Positions 28,600 through 37,996 of a DNA stretch of 64,000 nucleotides are shown here, in pieces. The stretch lies in contig NZ_LR134318.1 of assembly GCF_900636825.1 (NCBI RefSeq), forward strand, positions 2,885,501-2,949,500, read 5' to 3'. Source of the DNA: Pseudomonas fluorescens. Its GTDB lineage: Bacteria > Pseudomonadota > Gammaproteobacteria > Pseudomonadales > Pseudomonadaceae. Made by a program: the position numbers and the translations under genes. Position 1 is the first letter of the stretch; each line of letters begins with the position of its first letter. Below the pieces are notes generated by a model. It did not search any database. It was not told where the DNA came from and was given only the letters and a program-made list of their open reading frames with translations.

Positions 28600-29928
28600 A
28601 TGAATAATGTGAGTGTTTCAATCGAAGACGTGCCGCTCAATGGCTTTCATCGTCTGTTGACGATCCGTTCTGCCGGTGGCTCGCTGGTCGACGGCTACGT
28701 GCTGAGCATCATCGGCGTGGCGCTCATTCACATGTCGAGGTCTTTGGCGCTGGATGATTTCTGGCAGGGCATGATTGCCGCCTCGGCGCTGATCGGGATT
28801 TTCTTTGGCGGCTTTCTCGGCGGCTGGCTGACCGACGTCATGGGCCGCAGACGTCTGCTGTTCGCCGGCCCGACCTTGTTCGTCCTCGCCTCGCTGGGCC
28901 AGCTCTGGGCGGACTCGGCCGCTGTGCTGTTCGTGCTCAGATTGCTCCTGGGTGTTGCGGTGGGCATCGAGTACCCGGTGGCGACCTCGCTGCTGGTCGA
29001 ATTCCTGCCGAAGAAGTATCGCGGCCCGCGTCTGGCAATGCTGACGATTTGCTGGTTCGCCGGTGCGGCGTTGGCCTATATCGTCGGCGAATTGATGTTC
29101 AAGGTCTGGGGCTCGGATGCCTGGCGCTGGGTGCTCGCCAGCGCCGCCGTCATCGGCGCGATCCTGTTTCTGGTGCGCATCGGTACGCCCGAATCGCCGC
29201 GCTGGCTGTTGAGCAAGGGGCGGGCGGCAGAAGCCGAGGTGATCATCAAAAAGATCTACGGAGACGACTTCTCCCTGGCCAATCTGCCCGAGCAGGCAAC
29301 CGGCGCCAAACTGACGATTTTCAATCTGGTGCACTCCGGTTATGGCAAACGCATGCTGTTTGTCGTGGTGTTCTGGACCTGCTCGGTGGTGCCGCTGTTC
29401 GCCGTGTACGCGTTCGCGCCAAAGGTTTTGGCCGCATTGGATCTGCGGGGCGACTGGGCGTCGCTGGGTTCGGTGGCGATCACACTGTTTTTCGTTCTGG
29501 GCTGCGTGATTTCCACCCGCATCATCAATCGCGTGGGGCGGCGAAATCTGCTGATCTACAGCTTTTTGTGCTCGGGGCTGGCATTGCTCGGGCTGGCCAT
29601 CGGGCACGCCGGGCCGAGTCTGCTGGTGCTGTTCTTCTTCGCGGTCTACGCGCTGTTCATCGGTGGCGCTCAAGTGCTGACACTGGTGTATCCCAACGAA
29701 CTTTTCCCCACGGAAATCCGCGCCTTTGCGGTGGGCGTCGGCACCTCGCTGTCGCGCATTGGTGCCGCGGCAGGCACTTATCTGGTGCCGATTTCCCTAA
29801 GCCAGTTGGGCATCGCTCAAACCATGTACGTCGCGGCGGCGGTCACCCTGGTCGGGCTGATTCTGTCATGGATCCTCGCGCCGGAAACCCGCTCGCTCAA
29901 CCTGCAACAAGCGGCCTCACTCAATTAA
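28600..29928 (+). CDS. MFS metabolite transporter (sugar/acid porter group)
   Basis: 442 residues, twelve helices. GGWLTDVMGRRRLLF after helix 2 and GTPESPRWLLSKGRAAEAE before the central loop are the sugar-porter style seen in YaaU/AAHS-type carriers of organic acids and betaines. It is probably the importer for the compound degraded by this operon. RBS AAGGA before ATG 28600; 39 bases after the oxidase. Confidence 0.8.
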   Translation: MNNVSVSIEDVPLNGFHRLLTIRSAGGSLVDGYVLSIIGVALIHMSRSLALDDFWQGMIAASALIGIFFGGFLGGWLTDVMGRRRLLFAGPTLFVLASLGQLWADSAAVLFVLRLLLGVAVGIEYPVATSLLVEFLPKKYRGPRLAMLTICWFAGAALAYIVGELMFKVWGSDAWRWVLASAAVIGAILFLVRIGTPESPRWLLSKGRAAEAEVIIKKIYGDDFSLANLPEQATGAKLTIFNLVHSGYGKRMLFVVVFWTCSVVPLFAVYAFAPKVLAALDLRGDWASLGSVAITLFFVLGCVISTRIINRVGRRNLLIYSFLCSGLALLGLAIGHAGPSLLVLFFFAVYALFIGGAQVLTLVYPNELFPTEIRAFAVGVGTSLSRIGAAAGTYLVPISLSQLGIAQTMYVAAAVTLVGLILSWILAPETRSLNLQQAASLN

Positions 29929-29992
29929 CCACGCTGCCCCGGCGTGCAAGTCGGGGCGCGCATCAAACACATTGAACCCCTGGAGACACGCA

Positions 29993-30895
29993 ATGAACTT
30001 TGACGGAATTTTCACCCCAGCCATTACTCCGCTGGCCGCCGATGGCCAGATCGACTACTCGGCGTTCTCCGAGGTGCTCGAATACCTGATCGAGTCCAGA
30101 GTTCACGGCATCGTGATTGGCGGTTCGACCGGCGAATACTACGCGCACACCGCCGAGGAGCGCGTTGCCGTGGCCGAGCGGGCAAAAGATGTGATTCGCG
30201 GTCGTTTGCCACTGGTCATTGGCACCGGCGGCATTCGCACGGAAGACTCGGTGTACTTCGCCGAGAAAGCCAAATCACTCGAAGCGGATGCCATTCTGGT
30301 TGGCTCGCCGCCCTATGCGCTGCCGACGCAGAAGGAAATTGCCGCCCACGTGCTCGCCGTGGACAAGGCTGCCGGCCTGCCGATCATGCTTTACAACTAT
30401 CCGTCGCGAATGGGTGTCGCCATGGGCGACGAATTTTTCGAAGCCATCGCGGGTTGCCAGAACATCGCCGCGATCAAGGAAAGTTCAGGGGAGATGAGTC
30501 GCCTGCACCGCCTGGCGCATGCGCATCCGTCGATCCAGTTGTCGTGCGGCTGGGACGATCAAGCGCTGGAGTTTTTCGCATGGGGCGCGCGCAGCTGGGT
30601 GTGCGCCGGTTCCAATTTCATCCCGCGCGAACACATTGCGCTCTACGAAGCCTGTGTGCTGGAGAAGAACTTCGACAAGGGCCGGCGGATCATGTCGGCG
30701 ATGTTGCCGCTGATGGATTTCCTCGAGAGCGGCAAGTTTGTGCAGTCAATCAAACATGGCAGCCGACTCAGCGGCCTGCGTGCCGGCGGCGTGCGCGCGC
30801 CGCTGCAAGCGCTGGAACCTGCCGAGGAGCAGGCATTGGAAAGCGTGATCAAAACCCTGCAGAAAAATGTCGCGCGGATCGTCGAGGAGGCTTGA
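29993..30895 (+). CDS. DapA-family (class I) lyase or aldolase
   Basis: 300 residues, dihydrodipicolinate-synthase fold. The start ITPLAADGQID, the GGSTGEYYAHTAEER motif (Thr-Thr pair replaced by Ser-Thr), MLYNYPSRMGV (catalytic Tyr) and NIAAIKESSG (Schiff-base Lys) are visible. Members cleave or form pyruvate-type aldol products or act as deaminases, as in hydroxyproline, sugar-acid and related pathways. ATG 29993 has GGAG. Its TGA is one base before the ATG of the dehydrogenase, so the two act in turn: this enzyme probably yields the aldehyde that the next one oxidises. Confidence 0.83.
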   Translation: MNFDGIFTPAITPLAADGQIDYSAFSEVLEYLIESRVHGIVIGGSTGEYYAHTAEERVAVAERAKDVIRGRLPLVIGTGGIRTEDSVYFAEKAKSLEADAILVGSPPYALPTQKEIAAHVLAVDKAAGLPIMLYNYPSRMGVAMGDEFFEAIAGCQNIAAIKESSGEMSRLHRLAHAHPSIQLSCGWDDQALEFFAWGARSWVCAGSNFIPREHIALYEACVLEKNFDKGRRIMSAMLPLMDFLESGKFVQSIKHGSRLSGLRAGGVRAPLQALEPAEEQALESVIKTLQKNVARIVEEA

Positions 30896-30896
30896 A

Positions 30897-32387
30897 ATGG
30901 CAGACCTGTTGAGCAAAGAGCAATACCGTGAACTGGCGGCGACGCTGGAGTTTCGCAATCAGGCGTTCATCAATGGCCAGTTTTGCGCCGCGCGGTCGGG
31001 CAAGACCTTTACCACTACCAACCCGGCCACCGAGCAGGTGCTGACTGAAATTGCCGCGTGCAATGCCGACGATGTCGAAGATGCGGTCGCGGCGGCCAAG
31101 CAGGCTTTCGATGATGCGCGCTGGCATTCGCTGGCGCCGGCGGCGCGCAAGTCAGTGCTGCAGCGCTTCGCCCAGTTGCTGGAGGACAACGCCCATGAGC
31201 TGGCGGTGCTGGAAAGCCTGGACAGCGGCAAGCCGATTCGTGAGTGCCAGAACATCGACGTGCCGGAAACCATTCATACGTTGCGCTGGCACGCCGAGCT
31301 GATCGACAAGATCTATGACGCCACGGCGCCCGTCGGCTCCGGTGCGGTGACCATGGTCGTGCGCGAGCCGATTGGCGTCGTCGGTCTGGTGTTGCCGTGG
31401 AACTTCCCGCTGCTGATGCTGGCCTGGAAAATCGGTCCGTCGCTGGCCGCAGGCTGTTCGATTGTGGTCAAACCGGCGAAGGAAACCACGCTGAGCACCT
31501 TGCGCGTCGCCGAACTGGCGCATCAGGCGGGAATTCCCGCCGGCGTGTTCAACGTAGTGCCTGGAGGCGGCAAGGAGGCGGGCGAACCGCTCGGCCGTCA
31601 CCCGGACGTGGCCATGGTCAGCTTCACCGGTTCGACGGACACCGGGCGGCTGTTCCTCAAATATTCCAGCGAATCGAATCTGAAACGCATTGTGCTGGAG
31701 TGCGGTGGCAAAAATCCGGCCGTGGTGATGAACGACGTCGAGGACATTGACGTTGTCGCGCAACACGTGGTCAACGGCGCGTTCTGGAACATGGGCGAAA
31801 ACTGCTCGGCGTCGTCGCGGTTGATCGTTCACGCCGACGTCAAGGATGAGCTGCTGCAGCGTGTTCAGGTGCACTTGGGCGACTGGAAAATGGGCGATCC
31901 GATGGACCCGGAAAACCGCCTGGGTTCGATGATCAGCAAGGCGCATTTCGAGAAGGTGCGCTCGTACCTGGACGTGGCCCGCGAGGAAAGCCTGAGCGTG
32001 CTGGTCGGCGGGCAGACCAGCAATAACATCTTCGTCGAGCCGACCATCGTTGACGGCGTGGGTCGCGACAGCCGGCTGTTTCAGGAGGAAATCTTCGGCC
32101 CAGTGCTGAGCGTCACCACGTTTCAGACCGTCGATGAAGCCATCGCGCTGGCCAACGATACGGCGTACGGCCTGGCGGCCTCGGCGTACACCGGCAACCT
32201 GCGCCACGCGCTGAAACTGTCGCGCGGGATTCGCGCCGGGATCGTCACGGTCAACTGCTTCGGCGAGGGCGATGCCTCAACGCCGTTTGGCGGTTACAAG
32301 GAGTCGGGATTCGGCGGGCGCGACAAATCGATCTGGGCGCACGACCAGTACACCGAGCTGAAAACCATCTGGATCGACGCTTCCTGA
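30897..32387 (+). CDS. NAD(P)-dependent aldehyde dehydrogenase (KauB/PuuC-like)
   Basis: 496 residues. Cofactor motif VSFTGSTDTGR, catalytic Glu in VLECGGKNP and nucleophile in NMGENCSASSR are present; EEIFGPVLSV and FGGYKESGFGG close the family pattern. Nearest in style to dehydrogenases for 4-guanidino-, gamma-glutamylamino- or trimethylamino-butyraldehyde. GAGGAGG precedes ATG 30897, and one base separates it from the upstream stop (coupled). Last gene before a strong terminator. Confidence 0.87.
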   Translation: MADLLSKEQYRELAATLEFRNQAFINGQFCAARSGKTFTTTNPATEQVLTEIAACNADDVEDAVAAAKQAFDDARWHSLAPAARKSVLQRFAQLLEDNAHELAVLESLDSGKPIRECQNIDVPETIHTLRWHAELIDKIYDATAPVGSGAVTMVVREPIGVVGLVLPWNFPLLMLAWKIGPSLAAGCSIVVKPAKETTLSTLRVAELAHQAGIPAGVFNVVPGGGKEAGEPLGRHPDVAMVSFTGSTDTGRLFLKYSSESNLKRIVLECGGKNPAVVMNDVEDIDVVAQHVVNGAFWNMGENCSASSRLIVHADVKDELLQRVQVHLGDWKMGDPMDPENRLGSMISKAHFEKVRSYLDVAREESLSVLVGGQTSNNIFVEPTIVDGVGRDSRLFQEEIFGPVLSVTTFQTVDEAIALANDTAYGLAASAYTGNLRHALKLSRGIRAGIVTVNCFGEGDASTPFGGYKESGFGGRDKSIWAHDQYTELKTIWIDAS

Positions 32388-32409
32388 GGCAATTTTGCAT
32401 CGATAACCC

Positions 32410-32450
32410 ATCGCCCCGACCACTGCATTGAGTGGCGGGGCGATTTTGTT
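32410..32450 (+). terminator. Rho-independent terminator of the FAD-MFS-DapA-ALDH operon
   Basis: ATCGCCCCGACCACT pairs with AGTGGCGGGGCGAT around GCATTG, followed by TTTTGTT. On the other strand it also lies just past the xylH stop (32483), so it may serve both converging units. Confidence 0.88.
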
Positions 32451-32482
32451 CGCGCGATCCATTTACTCCCCGGCTCAACGGC

Positions 32483-33619
32483 TCAACGACGCCCGGTGCG
32501 CGTGCTCACGTCGACCCACACCGCCAACACCAGAATGCTGCCCTTGACGATCATCTGCCAATAACTGTCGACGTCGAGCATCGACATGCCGTTGTCGAGG
32601 CTGGTGATGACCAGCGCGCCGAGGAGGGCGCCGTAGACCGTGCCGGAGCCACCGCGCATGGAGGTGCCACCGATGAAGCAAGCGGCGATGGCGTCGAGTT
32701 CGCCCATGCTGCCCGCCGAAGGCGATCCGGCCGCCAGACGCGCGGTATTGACCACGCCGGCGAGGGCGCACATCACGCCCATGATCCCGAAAATCCACAG
32801 CTTCACCGCTTGCACATTGATCCCGGACAGGCGGGTGGCTTCCATGTTGCTGCCCACGGCGTAGACGCGGCGGCCAAACACGGTCTGACTGGTGACGTAG
32901 CTGAAAACGCCCAGCAAAATCAGCAACAGCAGAACCGGCACCGGTATGCCGTCGTAGCTGTTGAGCGTCTGCACAAAGCCGGCCAGCACCGCACCGATCA
33001 CCAGCACCCGCACCACATCACGCACCAGCGAATGCGCGGCCAACCCATGCAGGGCGCGATTGCGTCGCTGTTTCCAGGTCAGGAACACCGTCAACGCGAA
33101 CAGCAGAACGCCCAGGCCAGTGCCGATCGCATGGGGCAGATAACCCTGGCCGATGTAGACCAGTTCCGGCGAGACCGGGGCGATGGTCGTGCCGCCAGTG
33201 ATGCCCAACAGAATCCCGCGAAACGCGAGCATCCCGCCAAGGCCGACGATGAACGACGGAATGCGCAGATACGCGGCCATGTAGCCGTTGGCGAGACCGA
33301 TTATCAATCCACACAGGGCGACCAGACTGAGGTTGGCGAGCAGCGGGATGTGATAGACCACGTCGAGAATCGCCGCAAGGCCACCGAGCAATCCGAGTAA
33401 TGAGCCGACCGACAAATCGATCTCGCCGCTGATGATCACCAGCACCATGCCGCAGGCCAAAATTCCGGTGATCGACATTTGCCGCAGCAGGTTGGAGAGG
33501 TTGCGCGGGGTCAGAAATCCGCCCTCGGTCTGCCAGCTGAAGAACAGCCAGATAAACACCACGGCAAACACCAGCGCGAGCATCTTGTAGCGGGTGAACA
33601 GTTGTTTGACCTGATTCAT
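32483..33619 (-). CDS. xylH: xylose ABC transporter permease XylH
   Basis: 378 residues, a BPD_transp_2-type permease. SGEIDLSVGSLLGLLGG (near 64-80) is the conserved permease loop; VYAVGSNMEATRLSGINV is the sugar-permease loop that contacts the ATPase. The last of xylA-xylF-xylG-xylH in transcription order. Its ATG immediately follows the xylG stop codon with no gap. Length is close to E. coli XylH (393). Confidence 0.93.
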   Translation of the reverse strand: MNQVKQLFTRYKMLALVFAVVFIWLFFSWQTEGGFLTPRNLSNLLRQMSITGILACGMVLVIISGEIDLSVGSLLGLLGGLAAILDVVYHIPLLANLSLVALCGLIIGLANGYMAAYLRIPSFIVGLGGMLAFRGILLGITGGTTIAPVSPELVYIGQGYLPHAIGTGLGVLLFALTVFLTWKQRRNRALHGLAAHSLVRDVVRVLVIGAVLAGFVQTLNSYDGIPVPVLLLLILLGVFSYVTSQTVFGRRVYAVGSNMEATRLSGINVQAVKLWIFGIMGVMCALAGVVNTARLAAGSPSAGSMGELDAIAACFIGGTSMRGGSGTVYGALLGALVITSLDNGMSMLDVDSYWQMIVKGSILVLAVWVDVSTRTGRR

Positions 33620-35176
33620 TTACGCGGTTTTCCGATCATTATTGTTATGGCTGCCAGGTTGGCTGAGGGCGGCGGCGAGCAACTGTTCCTGGGTGAGGTT
33701 GTGGTTGACGAAGTCGCCGCGCAACTGGCCTTCGCCGATCACCAGCACGCGGTCGGACACGCCGAGCACTTCGGCCAGTTCCGAGGAAACCATGATGATC
33801 GACACGCCGGCGGCGGCCAGCGCGCCCATCAATTTGTAGATTTCATATTTGGCGCCGACGTCCACCCCGCGGGTCGGCTCGTCGAGGATCAGCACCCGCG
33901 GTTTGGCCAGCAGCATTTTTGCGAGCACGGCTTTCTGCTGATTGCCGCCCGACAGGCTGGTGATCGGCAGGAACGGGCTGGCGGTCTTGAGGTGCAGACG
34001 GGAGATTTCCCGGTCGATGCAGCCCAGTTCCGCTTCGGCATCGATGCGCGTCAGTTTCGAATAATTGTCGAGTACGGCGAGGGTGATGTTCTGACCGACG
34101 CCGAGGTCGGGAATGATGCCTTGGCGTTTGCGGTCTTCGGGGACAAGACACAGGCCGGCGCGGATGGCTTTGAGCGGCGTGCAGGTGTCGATTGGCTGAC
34201 CATCGAGCCAGACTTCGCCGTCCTGGCGGCCGGGATAGGCGCCGAACAGCGCGGTCACCAGTTCGGTGCGGCCAGCGCCCACCAGCCCGGCAATGCCGAG
34301 GATCTCGCCGCGCTTGAGACTGAACGAGACGTCGTCGACGCGTTTACGCTTGGGGTTGTCGACGTCGTAACACGTGATGTGCCGCGCCTCGAAAATCACT
34401 TCGCCAATGTCGTGCGGCTCGCTGGGGTAAAGGTTGCTCATTTCGCGACCGACCATCTGCGTGATGATCTGCGCAATGTCCATGTCGGCCATGGCGGTGG
34501 TGGCGATGTGTTTGCCGTCGCGGATCACCGAAATGGTGTCGCACACGGCGGCGACTTCATCGAGTTTGTGCGAGATATAGACGCAGGCGACGCCCTTGGC
34601 CTTGAGGTCGCGGATGATGTCCAGCAACACTTCGATTTCCGAGCGGCTCAGGGCCGAGGAGGGCTCGTCGAGAATCAACAGGCGTGCCTGCTTGTTCAGC
34701 GCCTTGGCGATTTCCACCAGCTGCTGATAGCCGCCGCCGTACTGCGACACCGGCAGCGATACGTTCATGTCAGGCACTTTCAATTCGCGCATCAGGGCTT
34801 CGGCGCGGTGGATCATCGCCGGATAATTCATGCGCCCGCCGGGCAGTGTCAGTTCATGCCCCATGAAAATGTTTTCGGCCACCGACAGGTCGGGCACCAG
34901 GGTCAGTTCCTGGTGAATGATGACGATACCGGCAGCTTCGGTATCGCTGATCGATTGCGCGCGCAGCGGCTCGCCGTCCCAAAGGATTTCACCGTCCCAG
35001 GTGCCATGGGGATAGACCGCCGAGAGGATCTTCATCAACGTCGACTTGCCGGCGCCATTCTCGCCGCACAGGCCTACGCACTCGCCGGGGCGAACCTTGA
35101 TGTCGATGCCATTGAGCGCTTTGACACCGCCAAAGGTTTTGACGATGCCGTTCATTTGCAGCAGATAGTCGGACAT
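33620..35176 (-). CDS. xylG: xylose ABC transporter ATP-binding protein XylG
   Basis: 518 residues with two ATPase halves: Walker [10 protein letters not shown] (near 38) and the second-half signature [26 protein letters not shown] and [13 protein letters not shown] are the two Walker B stretches. The double-ATPase sugar type (XylG/RbsA/MglA). I chose ATG 35176 ([17 protein letters not shown]), which lines up with E. coli XylG; an in-frame ATG five codons earlier (35191) is an alternative. A REP pair separates it from xylF. Confidence 0.93.
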   Translation of the reverse strand: MSDYLLQMNGIVKTFGGVKALNGIDIKVRPGECVGLCGENGAGKSTLMKILSAVYPHGTWDGEILWDGEPLRAQSISDTEAAGIVIIHQELTLVPDLSVAENIFMGHELTLPGGRMNYPAMIHRAEALMRELKVPDMNVSLPVSQYGGGYQQLVEIAKALNKQARLLILDEPSSALSRSEIEVLLDIIRDLKAKGVACVYISHKLDEVAAVCDTISVIRDGKHIATTAMADMDIAQIITQMVGREMSNLYPSEPHDIGEVIFEARHITCYDVDNPKRKRVDDVSFSLKRGEILGIAGLVGAGRTELVTALFGAYPGRQDGEVWLDGQPIDTCTPLKAIRAGLCLVPEDRKRQGIIPDLGVGQNITLAVLDNYSKLTRIDAEAELGCIDREISRLHLKTASPFLPITSLSGGNQQKAVLAKMLLAKPRVLILDEPTRGVDVGAKYEIYKLMGALAAAGVSIIMVSSELAEVLGVSDRVLVIGEGQLRGDFVNHNLTQEQLLAAALSQPGSHNNNDRKTA

Positions 35177-35215
35177 AACGAGGGCTCGCATTCCAAAAGC
35201 TCAGACACTTGACCT

Positions 35216-35306
35216 GTGTGGGAGCGAGCCTGCTCGCGAAGGCGTCGGTTCAGACACAGCATGGCTGACTGACACGCCGCCTTCGCGAGCAGGCTCGCTC
35301 CCACAC
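35216..35306. repeat. REP-type inverted repeat pair between xylG and xylF
   Basis: GTGTGGGAGCGAGCCTGCTC and the inverted GAGCAGGCTCGCTCCCACAC flank about 50 bases. Placed between the binding-protein gene and the ATPase gene of the operon, where such structures often keep the binding protein more abundant than the membrane components. Confidence 0.93.
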
Positions 35307-35339
35307 GGGTTTTGTATAACCAGAGTTCTTACACTCCGG

Positions 35340-36341
35340 TTATTTGCCAGCGATTTGCGCCTTGGTGTAGAAGCCGTCCTGTTCGAGCAGGTCGATGTTG
35401 TTCTTGGTCAACGGCGTCGGTGTGAGCAGGATGGTGTCGACTTTTTTGCTGCCATTGTCGTACTGCGAGGTGTAGGCCGGTTTCTCGCTGCGCGCCAGTT
35501 GCACCGAGAGCTTGGCCGCTTCGGTGGCGATGAGTTTCAGCGGTTTGTAGACAGTCATGGTCTGCGTTCCGGCGATTACCCGCTTGACGGCCGCGAGGTC
35601 GGCGTCTTGCCCGGAAATCGGCACCTTGCCGGCCAGTTGCTGCGCGGCCAGTGCCTGAATGGCGCCGCCGGCCGTGGCGTCGTTGGAGGCGACGATGCCG
35701 TCGATCTTGTTGTCGTTACGGGTCAGGGCGTTCTCGACGATGCTCAACGCTTCGGTCGGGTTCCATTCCTTGACCCACTGCTGGCCGACAATCTTGATGT
35801 CACCCTTGTCGATGGCCGGTTGCAGCACCTTCATCTGGCCTTCGCGCAGGATCTTGGCGTTGTTGTCGGTGGGCGCACCGCCGAGCAGGAAGTAATTTCC
35901 CTTGGGCGCCGCTTTCAGCACGCCGCCAGCCTGCATCTCGCCGACCTTTTCGTTATCGAAGGAAATGTAGGCGTCGACATCGGCGTTGAGAATCAACCGG
36001 TCGTAAGAAACAACCTTGATCCCGGCTTTCTTCGCCTCGGCGACTGCGTTGGTCAGCACCGTGGCGTTGAACGGCACGATGACGATCACGTCGACGCCAC
36101 GGGAGATGAGGTTTTCGATTTGTGAGATCTGCTTCTGCTCGTTGGCATCCGCCGATTGCACGAAGACCTTGGCGTCCATTTTTTCTGCGGCCGCGACGAA
36201 GTAATCGCGGTCGCGCGACCAGCGTTCCAGGCGCAGGTCATCAATGGAGAAACCGATTTTCGGGTGGGTGGCGTCAGCCATCACCGGCAGCGACAACAAC
36301 GCCAGGGCACTGGCCAACAGCGTACGTTTCAAGTTCTTCAT
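35340..36341 (-). CDS. xylF: xylose-binding periplasmic protein XylF
   Basis: 333 residues with a signal peptide (cleavage after PVMA, about residue 21). KIGFSIDDLRLERWSRDRDYF and ISRGVDVIVIVPFNATVL are characteristic of XylF. Binds D-xylose for the XylGH importer. Start ATG 36341 (MKNLKRTLLASA) has AGGA ten bases upstream; the open frame extends 36 codons further without function. Confidence 0.94.
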   Translation of the reverse strand: MKNLKRTLLASALALLSLPVMADATHPKIGFSIDDLRLERWSRDRDYFVAAAEKMDAKVFVQSADANEQKQISQIENLISRGVDVIVIVPFNATVLTNAVAEAKKAGIKVVSYDRLILNADVDAYISFDNEKVGEMQAGGVLKAAPKGNYFLLGGAPTDNNAKILREGQMKVLQPAIDKGDIKIVGQQWVKEWNPTEALSIVENALTRNDNKIDGIVASNDATAGGAIQALAAQQLAGKVPISGQDADLAAVKRVIAGTQTMTVYKPLKLIATEAAKLSVQLARSEKPAYTSQYDNGSKKVDTILLTPTPLTKNNIDLLEQDGFYTKAQIAGK

Positions 36342-36488
36342 GGTGGTGCGTCCTTTTATTTTTGTTGGAAAGACACGGCCTGACGATGAATCGGGCTGGT
36401 AGAACTGTAGAGAATCTGCCGACGCCGCAGGTACAGAATTGTCGTGCAATTGTCACAGCGTCGTTGCGCCGGCAGAGTCCGTTGGCGA

Positions 36489-37805
36489 TCAGCGATAGAG
36501 ATAGCGGTTGACGATGTTTTCGAGCATTTCCTGACGGCCGCTGACCGCTTGCGGGTTCAGTTCGTTGCTGAAGGCGTGTTCGGCCAGGGACTGAAGGTTG
36601 AAGTCGCCAGCCAGCACTGCCTGGCCAAACGGCTGCCGCCAGCCGGCGTAACGCTGGTCTTTGAGCGCTTGCAACTGATCGTTCTCGACCATGGCGGCGG
36701 AGCGCTCGAGCGACAGGGCGAGGACGTCCATGGCGCCGACGTGGCCGTGGAACAGGTCGATTTCGTCGAGACTCTGGCGGCGCACCTTCGAGTCGAAATT
36801 GAAGCCGCCATTCTTGAAGCCGCCGGCCTTGAGAATTTCATAAGTGGCCAGAGTCATCTCTTCGACGCTGTTGGGGAATTGATCGGTGTCCCAGCCGTTC
36901 TGCGGGTCACCGCGGTTGGCATCGATGCTGCCGAAGATTCCCAGCGAGGCCGCCGTGGCGATTTCGTGATGGAAGCTGTGACCGGCCAAAGTCGCGTGGT
37001 TGGCTTCGATGTTGACCTTGATTTCCTTCTCCAGGCCGTACTGCTGGAGGAAGCCGAACACCGTGGCACTGTCGTAATCGTATTGGTGCTTGGTCGGCTC
37101 CTGTGGCTTGGGCTCGATCAGCAGGTCACCGGTGAAACCGATCTTGTGTTTGTGCTCGACCACCATGCGCATGAAGCGCCCGAGTTGTTCGCGCTCGCGT
37201 TTCAGGTCGGTATTGAGCAGTGTTTCGTAACCCTCGCGACCGCCCCACAGCACATAATTCGAACCCTTGAGACGCTGGGTCGCGTTCATCGCGCTGAACA
37301 CTTGCGCAGCGGCGCAGGCGAATACTTCTGGATCCGGATTACTCGCTGCACCCGCGGCAAAGCGTGGATTGCTGAAGCAGTTGGCGGTGCCCCACAGCAA
37401 CTTGATGCCGCTGGCTTCCTGATGTTGCTCAAGATGATCGACCATCTTCGCGAAATGCTCGCGATACTCCTTCAGCGAGTTGCCTTCAGGGGCAACGTCG
37501 GTGTCGTGAAAGCAGTAATAGTCGATGCCCAGCTTGCTGAAAAACTCGAACGCTGCTTCGGCCTTGCCGATGGCCAGCTCAAGCGGATCGCCGCTGCGTT
37601 GCCATGGACGTTTGAAGGTGCCGGCGCCGAACACATCGGAGCCCGGCCAAACGAAGGTGTGCCAATAGCAGGCGGCCATGCGCAGGTGTTCGCGCATGGG
37701 TTTGCCAAGGATCAGTTTGTCGGCATCGTAGTGACGGAAGGCGAGGGGAGAATCACTGTCCGGGCCTTCGAAACGAATCGGCTCGACATCGGGAAAGTAC
37801 TGCAT
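36489..37805 (-). CDS. xylA: xylose isomerase XylA
   Basis: 438 residues, matching E. coli XylA (440). [13 protein letters not shown] holds the catalytic His-Asp pair, and [35 protein letters not shown] and [19 protein letters not shown] are the metal and substrate loops. Converts D-xylose to D-xylulose. First gene of the operon; the divergent xylR starts 191 bases away. Start ATG 37805 follows AAGGA. No xylulokinase (xylB) gene is present next to it. Confidence 0.95.
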   Translation of the reverse strand: MQYFPDVEPIRFEGPDSDSPLAFRHYDADKLILGKPMREHLRMAACYWHTFVWPGSDVFGAGTFKRPWQRSGDPLELAIGKAEAAFEFFSKLGIDYYCFHDTDVAPEGNSLKEYREHFAKMVDHLEQHQEASGIKLLWGTANCFSNPRFAAGAASNPDPEVFACAAAQVFSAMNATQRLKGSNYVLWGGREGYETLLNTDLKREREQLGRFMRMVVEHKHKIGFTGDLLIEPKPQEPTKHQYDYDSATVFGFLQQYGLEKEIKVNIEANHATLAGHSFHHEIATAASLGIFGSIDANRGDPQNGWDTDQFPNSVEEMTLATYEILKAGGFKNGGFNFDSKVRRQSLDEIDLFHGHVGAMDVLALSLERSAAMVENDQLQALKDQRYAGWRQPFGQAVLAGDFNLQSLAEHAFSNELNPQAVSGRQEMLENIVNRYLYR

Positions 37806-37996
37806 GGGGCCATGTCCTTGTTGTTCTGGGCGGTGTCTCGATACTAGCAACGGCCCCAAGCCTGCTGATTATGAAAAGCATCAACCGACAGTGCGATTTT
37901 GCGTATTGAGCTTGAGCGGCTTCGCGCCTAGTCTGTGTCCACAGCCGCCGCGACAAGGCAGCTCGCAAATGGCTTAACACAAAATCCGGATCCTGA
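37806..37996. promoter_or_regulatory. divergent xylA / xylR control region
   Basis: 191 bases between the divergent starts; the XylR site(s) should lie here. I see TGCGATTTTGCGTATTGAGC (near 37890), a candidate but unproven half-site. XylR-controlled promoters in E. coli lie in the same position. Confidence 0.5.

Noticed and set aside
33479..35212. 577-codon plus-strand frame opposite xylG
   Set aside because: Antisense shadow of a clear double-ATPase gene in GC-rich DNA; its translation matches no family and has no RBS.
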